Of a stretch of DNA of 26,984 bases, positions 21,615 to 26,984 are shown piece by piece. The stretch's first letter is position 1. Each line of letters begins with the position of its first letter. The position numbers were made by a program, and so were the translations under genes. Source of the DNA: Campylobacterales bacterium (GTDB taxonomy: Bacteria; Campylobacterota; Campylobacteria; Campylobacterales; QNZT01); contig WGAE01000066.1 in the NCBI GenBank assembly GCA_015489185.1, positions 1-26,984 on the forward strand, written 5' to 3'. A model generated the notes under the pieces. It was not told the origin of the DNA. It made no database searches and was given only the letters and a program-made list of their open reading frames with translations.

Positions 21615-24167
21615 ATGGATATCAGAAAAGAATTTTTGGATTTTTTCGCGCGCAAAGGACATCAAATCTATCCGAGTGCGCCGTTGGTACCCGATGATCC
21701 GACACTACTGTTTACCAATGCCGGAATGGTACCCTTCAAACGTATCTTTACCGGGGAAGTACCGGCGCCCAACCCTCCGCGTGCCGCCAGTTCCCAAACA
21801 TGTATCCGTGCGGGCGGAAAACATAACGATCTTGAGAATGTAGGCTATACCAACCGACACCATACCTTTTTTGAGATGCTCGGGAATTTCTCGTTCGGGG
21901 ACTATTTCAAAGAAGAGGCGATCGCCTATGCCTGGGAGTTTGTGACTGAGGTGCTGAAACTGCCGGTTGAGAGGCTTTGGGTAACGGTTCATGAAAGTGA
22001 CGACGAAGCCGAAGCGCTTTGGAAAAAGCATATTGCCGCCGATCGTATTATGCGTTTTGGAGACAAAGATAACTTCTGGCAAATGGGTGATACGGGACCG
22101 TGCGGACCCTGCTCCGAAATTTTCTACGATCAGGGAGCCGAACATTTTCATTCGCCCGAGGATAAGATGGGCGGTGAAGGGGATCGTTTTCTGGAGATCT
22201 GGAATCTTGTCTTTATGCAGTATGAGAGAGATGAAAAAGGCGTCTTGCATCCGCTTCCAAAACCCTCGATCGATACCGGAATGGGGCTGGAGCGTGTCAC
22301 GGCGATCAAAGAGGGGAAATTCAGCAACTACGATACTTCGCTCTTTATGCCGCTGATCGAGCAGGTTGCCGAAATTTGCGGTAAACCTTATGTCTATGAA
22401 GAGGGGGCAAGTTACAGAGTCATTGCCGATCATATCCGCTCCGTAACCTTTTTGCTCGCCCAGGGTGTCAATTTTGATAAAGAGGGCAGAGGATATGTCC
22501 TGCGCAGGATTCTTAGACGTGCGGTACGCCACGGATATCTGCTCGGTATCAGAGAACCTTTTATGTATCGCCTCGTTGATACTCTCGGAAAGATTATGGG
22601 AGAGCATTATCCGTATATCGTCGAGAAAGCGGAGAGTGTCAAAGAGCAGATTCGGATGGAAGAGGAGCGCTTTTTCAAAACGATCGCTTCCGGGCTGGAA
22701 CTTTTTGAAAAAGAGCTGGCGAAAACAACGGATGTTTTCAGTGGAGAAGTTGCGTTTAAACTCTACGATACCTACGGTTTCCCTCTCGATCTGACACAGG
22801 ATATGTTGCGGGAAAAAGGGATTCGTGTCGATATCGAAGGGTTTGAAAAATTGATGCGCGAGCAGCGAGAGCGTGCCAAAGCCGCTTGGAAAGGGAGCGG
22901 TGATGCGGCGATAGAGGGTGATTTCAAAGCATTGCTGGAGACATTTGGGAAAAACGCATTTGTCGGCTATGAAACGACAAAAACCCGTGCCAAAGTCGTT
23001 GCACTGCTTGACAATGCCTTCCATCGTGTTTCACAACTCGAACCCGGTGAAGAGGGGTGGGTGATGCTGGACGAGACACCCTTTTATGCGGAAAGCGGCG
23101 GTCAGTGCGGCGATATCGGAACACTGTCGGATGTTGCGAAAGTGGTGGATACGAAGAAGTTTTTTGATCTGAATCTTTCGAAAGTGGTCGTGGAAAAAAC
23201 GCTTCATGAAGGTGATGCAGTCGAAGCGGTGGTCGATGAAAGCCGGTTTGAAATTGCCAAACACCACTCCGCGACGCACCTGTTGCATTCCGCGCTGCGC
23301 GATATTCTCGGTGAACATGTCAACCAGGCGGGAAGTTTGGTAGAGGCGCGCAGGCTGCGCTTTGATTTTTCGCATCCCAAACCGCTGGATGCGGCAGAGA
23401 TCAGACGTATCGAAGATTATGTCAATGAAGTGATTGCCAGAGGTGTGCCCGTTGCGACGGAAGAGATGCCGGTAGACGAAGCGAAAGCCAGAGGGGCGAT
23501 GGCGCTGTTTGGAGAGAAATACGGCGATACCGTGCGTGTGGTTTCAATGGGCGATGTAAGTATGGAGCTTTGCGGAGGAACGCACGTCTCCAACAGTGCT
23601 GCGATCGGTGCCTTTTTCATCACCAAAGAGAGCGGAGTGAGTGCCGGTGTACGGCGTATAGAAGCGGTGGCGGGACGAAGTGCGATCGATCTGGCGAAAG
23701 GGTATCGTCAGACGGTTGCGGAACTCTCCGAAGCGGTTAAAAACAAAGATCCGCTGCTTGGTGTCAAACGTCTCAAGGATGAGATTGCCGCGTTGAAGGA
23801 AGAAATCAAAAATCTGGCACAGAGTTCACGTCAAGAGTTGCGTTATGAAAAGATCGGAGATGTTGAAGTGGCTGTCGAAGAGGTCGGTGCGGGTGATATC
23901 AAACAGATGATAGACGATATCAAAAACCGAAAAGATGCCGTCGCTGTGATGCTCTTTCAGAAAAAAGGCGACAAAGTCGTGATGGCGGCGGGTGTCAAAA
24001 ACGCACCGGTGAAAGCGGGTGCCTGGATCAGAGAGATCGCACCGATAGTCGGAGGCGGCGGAGGCGGTCGTGATGATTTCGCGCAGGCGGGCGGAAAAGA
24101 TGCGAACAAACTTCATGAAGCGATAGATGTGGCAAAATCATACGTTTTGGCGCAGCTTCAAGGGTAG
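21615..24167 (+). CDS. alaS: alanyl-tRNA synthetase
   Basis: 850 residues, the usual length. It charges tRNA-Ala and edits mischarged Ser/Gly. The class II catalytic core begins at MDIRKEFLDFFARKGHQIYP and includes MVPFKRIFTGEVP, RTCIRAGGKHNDLENVG-like sequence (here TCIRAGGKHNDLENVG) and the GPCGPCSEIFYD block. The editing domain has the zinc ligands HSATH (His551, His555) and CGGTH (Cys653 onward). The C-Ala domain ends with a glycine run and GRDDFAQAGGKD. ATG at 21615 is preferred because AAGGA at 21601-21605 is nine bases upstream; ATG at 21606 lies directly against that site. The next gene starts 3 bp after the stop. Confidence 0.98.
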   Translation: MDIRKEFLDFFARKGHQIYPSAPLVPDDPTLLFTNAGMVPFKRIFTGEVPAPNPPRAASSQTCIRAGGKHNDLENVGYTNRHHTFFEMLGNFSFGDYFKEEAIAYAWEFVTEVLKLPVERLWVTVHESDDEAEALWKKHIAADRIMRFGDKDNFWQMGDTGPCGPCSEIFYDQGAEHFHSPEDKMGGEGDRFLEIWNLVFMQYERDEKGVLHPLPKPSIDTGMGLERVTAIKEGKFSNYDTSLFMPLIEQVAEICGKPYVYEEGASYRVIADHIRSVTFLLAQGVNFDKEGRGYVLRRILRRAVRHGYLLGIREPFMYRLVDTLGKIMGEHYPYIVEKAESVKEQIRMEEERFFKTIASGLELFEKELAKTTDVFSGEVAFKLYDTYGFPLDLTQDMLREKGIRVDIEGFEKLMREQRERAKAAWKGSGDAAIEGDFKALLETFGKNAFVGYETTKTRAKVVALLDNAFHRVSQLEPGEEGWVMLDETPFYAESGGQCGDIGTLSDVAKVVDTKKFFDLNLSKVVVEKTLHEGDAVEAVVDESRFEIAKHHSATHLLHSALRDILGEHVNQAGSLVEARRLRFDFSHPKPLDAAEIRRIEDYVNEVIARGVPVATEEMPVDEAKARGAMALFGEKYGDTVRVVSMGDVSMELCGGTHVSNSAAIGAFFITKESGVSAGVRRIEAVAGRSAIDLAKGYRQTVAELSEAVKNKDPLLGVKRLKDEIAALKEEIKNLAQSSRQELRYEKIGDVEVAVEEVGAGDIKQMIDDIKNRKDAVAVMLFQKKGDKVVMAAGVKNAPVKAGAWIREIAPIVGGGGGGRDDFAQAGGKDANKLHEAIDVAKSYVLAQLQG

Positions 24168-24170
24168 CGT

Positions 24171-24656
24171 TTGGGCAGTCTCTATATTGAATATCTGCCG
24201 GTCATTTTTATGGTGCACATTCTGTGTGCTGTGATTTGGGTAGGGGGGATGATCGGTTTTTCGCTGACCGTTTACCCCTCTTTGTTACAGATTCCTAACG
24301 AAAAGATGTCGATACGCACCGCACTTCGTACGTTAAACCGTTTTTTTCGATTGCTTGTTCCCGTATCGTTGCTTTTGGGTATGAGCGGTTTTATGATGGC
24401 GATCGGGAAAGATTTTGCACATCGTGATCCGGTTTTGTCCATCGTGGTGACATCCAAAGAGTTGATCTGGGTCTTTATGTTTTTGTTGTATCTGTACAGT
24501 TTTTACAAAATCAAAGAGGCACGTGCACGCTGTCTTGCGAGTGACAGCGGACATGCCAAAGATAATGTCAGACTTATTGCCTGGTATACGTTCGGGATCA
24601 GCATATTGCTCGGCGGAGTGGCGATCTATTTCGGGTATGTATTGAGGAGTGTGTGA
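24171..24656 (+). CDS. small four-helix membrane protein (CopD-like)
   Basis: 161 residues with four predicted membrane segments (about 10-32, 60-82, 92-112, 133-156). The first has MVHILCAVIWVGGMIGFSLT, the His/Trp-Gly-Gly pattern of CopD-type and related cytochrome-like membrane domains. A second His lies in the loop (AIGKDFAHRDPV). CopD domains are linked to copper uptake or haem-type ligands, but no other copper gene is near, so function is open. The start is TTG at 24171 with AAGGG six bases upstream. It sits between alaS and speD, and its stop overlaps the speD ATG by one base, suggesting shared translation. I am confident it is a real gene, not of its role. Confidence 0.7.
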   Translation: MGSLYIEYLPVIFMVHILCAVIWVGGMIGFSLTVYPSLLQIPNEKMSIRTALRTLNRFFRLLVPVSLLLGMSGFMMAIGKDFAHRDPVLSIVVTSKELIWVFMFLLYLYSFYKIKEARARCLASDSGHAKDNVRLIAWYTFGISILLGGVAIYFGYVLRSV

Positions 24657-25036
24657 TGGAGGCGCTTGGTAAACATATATTGGCTGAGTTTTATGAGTGT
24701 GATGTCGATGCGATCAACGATGTGCGTCTGGTAGAGGAGACATTGCTTTCAGCGGCGAAAATCGCCGGTGCGACAGTGATCGGCAGCTCTTTTCATCTTT
24801 TCGAACCGTACGGAGTGAGCGGGGTAGTGGTGATCAGTGAAAGCCATCTTGCCATACACTCCTGGCCCGAATATGCGTATGCGGCTGTCGATATATTTAC
24901 GTGCGGGGATGATGTAGACCCGATGGTCGCGTTTGAGTATCTGAAAACCCATTTTAAAACCAAAAACGCAACATATCAGATTGTACAGCGCGGGCAACTT
25001 AATCTGCCGACGCTACAGGTAAGGAGGGACGGATGA
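24656..25036 (+). CDS. speD: S-adenosylmethionine decarboxylase proenzyme (short bacterial class)
   Basis: 126 residues. The family decarboxylates S-adenosylmethionine to supply aminopropyl groups for spermidine and self-cleaves to create a pyruvoyl cofactor. The cleavage site is ESHLAIHSWPEYAYAAVDIF, with Ser63 as the expected pyruvoyl precursor, the same number as in Thermotoga SpeD (from memory). The conserved HSWPEY and FTCG blocks (Cys83 region) are present, as is GKHILAEFYEC at the N-terminus. ATG at 24656 is chosen over GTG at 24653 by spacing to GAGGAG. It overlaps maf by 4 bp (ATGA). No speE is in the window; some SpeD homologues have shifted to ornithine or arginine decarboxylation, so the substrate should not be taken as proven. 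Confidence 0.9.
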   Translation: MEALGKHILAEFYECDVDAINDVRLVEETLLSAAKIAGATVIGSSFHLFEPYGVSGVVVISESHLAIHSWPEYAYAAVDIFTCGDDVDPMVAFEYLKTHFKTKNATYQIVQRGQLNLPTLQVRRDG

Positions 25037-25578
25037 TACTGCTTGCTTCCAATTCGATGACCAGAGCGGCACTTTTGGAGAAGTTCGGGATTCCGTTTAT
25101 CCAAAAAGGGTGTGACTTTGATGAAGAGCAGATTCGTGCAGAGTCACCTAAAAATTTTGTCTATCAGGCGGTAATGGGTAAATATGAAGTGTGTGAAAAA
25201 GAGTTTGGCCTGGAGTTACCGTTACTTGTGGCAGATACGGTGGTAACGGCAGACGGGAAGATCTTACGCAAAGCGCGTGACGAAGAAGATGCCAGACGTA
25301 TTTTGCAGATGCAAAGCGGCAACAAAGTTTCTATCATTACCTGTATGAAGTATGTTTCCAAAACGAAAATGTTGCTCGATATATCCGCAACCGACTACTA
25401 TTTCAAGTCGTTTGACGAAGAAGATTTAGAACGATACCTTCAAAGCGGTGAGTGGCGAGGAAAAGCAGGGGCGTGTATGGTTGAAGGATTTTGCCGTCCC
25501 TATATCGATAAAGTCTACGGACACGAGAGTACCGCGATGGGGTTGTGTGTGGAGAAACTGCTCCCTTTTCTGGATTGA
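25033..25578 (+). CDS. maf: Maf family nucleoside triphosphate pyrophosphatase
   Basis: 181 residues. Maf proteins hydrolyse non-canonical or canonical NTPs to NMP and pyrophosphate, a house-cleaning role once described as septum inhibition. Motifs are the N-terminal LLASNSMTRAALLEKFGIPF (the usual S-x-x-R is SMTR), the central LLVADTVVTADGKILRK with the catalytic Asp, and GEWRGKAGACMVEGF, equivalent to the family's GKAGAYAIQG loop. Cys replaces the usual Tyr there (AGACMVEG). The start overlaps speD (ATGA); bioF follows after 3 bp. From memory alaS-maf linkage occurs in Campylobacter. Confidence 0.93.
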   Translation: MILLASNSMTRAALLEKFGIPFIQKGCDFDEEQIRAESPKNFVYQAVMGKYEVCEKEFGLELPLLVADTVVTADGKILRKARDEEDARRILQMQSGNKVSIITCMKYVSKTKMLLDISATDYYFKSFDEEDLERYLQSGEWRGKAGACMVEGFCRPYIDKVYGHESTAMGLCVEKLLPFLD

Positions 25579-25581
25579 TCG

Positions 25582-26673
25582 ATGTACACACAGGAACTGA
25601 ACGCAATCAAAAGAGCAAATCGTTTCCGTGAACGCAGATGTTACGATGAGAATTTGATCGATCTGGCTTCAAACGACTATCTCGGTTTTGCCGAGGAAAA
25701 ATCTCTCTTTGATGCCGCGGTGTCGGAAGTTTCGCGTTATCGCTATCATGCGCCCAGAGCATCGCAGCTAGTGAACGGTTACCATCCGCTTCATGAAGCG
25801 TTTGAAAAGTATGTGACGGTGTTGAACGGATTTGAAGCGGGGATTGTCGTCGGAAGCGGTTTTCTGGCGAATCTTTCGTTGATTGAGGCACTGCCACGAA
25901 AAAAAGATTTACTGGTTTTGGACGAGGCGTATCATGCAAGCGGTGTGCTTGCGGCAAAACTGCCGCCTGCACAGGTACGTTTTTTCAAACATAACGACCC
26001 AGATGATCTTGAGCGAATTTTAACGCAAGAAGTGTATCAGCGTGCGATTGTGGCAGTGGAGGGGGTCTACTCGATGGAGGGGGATCTGCTTGATCGTGCC
26101 ATATTTGACGTAGCGGACAGGCACGCTGCATTATTGATTGTCGATGAAGCACACAGTGCAGGTGTATTGGGTGAACGACTGCTCGGTATTTTCGATTATT
26201 ATGGGATCACTCCGGATTTCAACCATATTAAAATAGGAACGCTCGGCAAAGCGTTGGGAAGCTACGGAGCGTATATTTTGGCGTCAAAAGAGATCGTCAC
26301 CTTTTTGCAAAACAGGGCAAAAGCGATTATCTATGCAACTGCACCCTCAGTGTTTGATATTGCCCTGGCGCACAAAGCGCTGGAGCAAACGCAGCAACAG
26401 GCATCCAAACTGCGCGAAGCGATCGATATACGAACCAAACTGGCGTCGGATTTTTTCGCTATTTCACTTGCGTCGCCGATTTTGACGATACCCGTGAACG
26501 ATTCCAAACGGGCGTTATTTTTACAACAAAAAGCGCTGGATGCAGGCTTTGTGATCGGAGCGATCCGTCCTCCGACCGTAGAACGTGCAATTTTACGTAT
26601 TATCTTGCGGGCAAATGTACCGTTGGAAAAAGTGAAAGCGCTCTTTATGCTTTTAAAGGAAAACGGTGTTTAA
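25582..26673 (+). CDS. bioF: 8-amino-7-oxononanoate synthase family PLP enzyme
   Basis: 363 residues. BioF condenses pimeloyl thioester with L-alanine in the first shared step of biotin synthesis. It belongs to the alpha-oxoamine synthases: LASNDYLGFA near residue 29, GSGFLANLSL near 93, LDEAYHASG, the VEGVYSMEGD block, VDEAHSAGVLG with the PLP-binding Asp/His, and KIGTLGKALGSYG with Lys223 as Schiff-base lysine. It is somewhat shorter than E. coli BioF (384). 2-amino-3-ketobutyrate CoA ligase is the main alternative but is usually longer and paired with tdh. No other biotin gene is in the window. The ATG lies 3 bp after maf; its end overlaps the ABC ATPase start by 8 bp. Confidence 0.85.
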   Translation: MYTQELNAIKRANRFRERRCYDENLIDLASNDYLGFAEEKSLFDAAVSEVSRYRYHAPRASQLVNGYHPLHEAFEKYVTVLNGFEAGIVVGSGFLANLSLIEALPRKKDLLVLDEAYHASGVLAAKLPPAQVRFFKHNDPDDLERILTQEVYQRAIVAVEGVYSMEGDLLDRAIFDVADRHAALLIVDEAHSAGVLGERLLGIFDYYGITPDFNHIKIGTLGKALGSYGAYILASKEIVTFLQNRAKAIIYATAPSVFDIALAHKALEQTQQQASKLREAIDIRTKLASDFFAISLASPILTIPVNDSKRALFLQQKALDAGFVIGAIRPPTVERAILRIILRANVPLEKVKALFMLLKENGV

Positions 26674-26984
26674 TATCAAGAAGTTGCGTATTGCACATCA
26701 TGAAAAGGTTCTGGTCGATATCGCGTTTCAGATTGAAAACGCATTTGCACTGGTAGGACAGAGCGGCAGCGGTAAGAGTCTGACGCTTAAGGCGTTGCTT
26801 GGAATGTTACCCGCTAACCTGAGCGTCGATATGGAGGTGGAGAGCGAAGTACCACTGGTACGGGGTAAAACCGTTTCGATTGTGCCGCAAAATCCGTTTA
26901 CCGCGCTCTCTCCCCTGACAAAAATTGTTGATCAGTTTATGAAAGATATTAATATTGCTGAAAAATATATGCAATATGTTGAAC
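26666..26984 (+). CDS. ABC transporter ATP-binding protein, 5' part (peptide/nickel type)
   Basis: About 106 N-terminal residues before the window ends. The Walker A motif is LVGQSGSGKSLTLKALLGML near residues 32-51, and the Q-loop region IVPQNPFTALSPL near 73-85 carries the pattern N-P-x-x-A-L-(S/N)-P seen in OppD/DppD/NikD-type ATPases. The substrate cannot be told. The part between Walker A and Q-loop is shorter than in typical OppD proteins, so this may be a compact or half-size variant. GTG at 26666 is chosen because AAAGGA lies five bases upstream; it overlaps the end of bioF. The signature motif and Walker B are beyond the window. Confidence 0.82.
   Translation, partial: MFNIKKLRIAHHEKVLVDIAFQIENAFALVGQSGSGKSLTLKALLGMLPANLSVDMEVESEVPLVRGKTVSIVPQNPFTALSPLTKIVDQFMKDINIAEKYMQYVE

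Noticed and set aside
21705..23024. Minus-strand open frame of 439 codons opposite alaS
   Set aside because: It lies wholly within the conserved alaS coding region, has no recognisable domain and no ribosome site; it is a codon-bias shadow.
1..26984. tRNA, rRNA or prophage genes
   Set aside because: No cloverleaf-like sequence, rRNA segment, integrase or phage structural gene was recognised; most gaps are too short for them.

Overview
The window reads as chromosomal DNA of a Campylobacterota (former Epsilonproteobacteria) member, most likely a free-living Sulfurimonas/Sulfurovum-type relative; the genus is an inference. The reasons are gene orders I recall from Campylobacter and Helicobacter: purA followed by a FliJ-like gene, a MotE/PDP-type secreted protein, a DUF507 gene and carA; flgB-flgC-fliE followed by ftsI; and alaS close to maf. 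The low-to-moderate GC content and the AT-rich extended -10 promoters fit as well.

Region 1 (1-8949, all +) is a surface polysaccharide locus. It holds the 3' end of wecC (makes UDP-ManNAcA), a Wzy/WaaL-type membrane protein, a GT4 glycosyltransferase and a heparinase II/III family protein. After an AT-rich gap with a nested palindrome come a Wza-type outer-membrane export lipoprotein, a Wzc-type co-polymerase/tyrosine kinase and a WecA-type initiating sugar-phosphate transferase. Together they describe a lipid-linked, Wzy/Wza/Wzc-type polymer that probably contains an N-acetylated uronic acid.

Region 2 (8950-13857, +) is housekeeping plus motility: hisZ-like and purA overlap by 4 bp, followed by fliJ-like and motE-like flagellar genes, then DUF507 and carA. 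Two closely similar extended -10 promoters precede hisZ and the DUF507 gene. Region 3 (13873-18986, -) carries a pqiA-like membrane protein gene, rplM-rpsI, ftsI, and the flagellar rod operon flgB-flgC-fliE with a good sigma-54 promoter and an intrinsic terminator. Region 4 (19341-26984, +) carries ftsW-murG, then alaS, a small CopD-like membrane protein, speD, maf, bioF and the start of an ABC transporter ATPase, packed with overlaps or very short gaps.

The most unusual structure is a 163-bp, highly palindromic repeat present twice in direct orientation (17465-17627 and 19054-19216). It brackets exactly the flgB-flgC-fliE operon and its sigma-54 promoter. The first copy extends to a complete element with 16-bp perfect terminal inverted repeats. 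I do not recognise the family. No tRNA, rRNA, CRISPR array, transposase or phage gene was seen.
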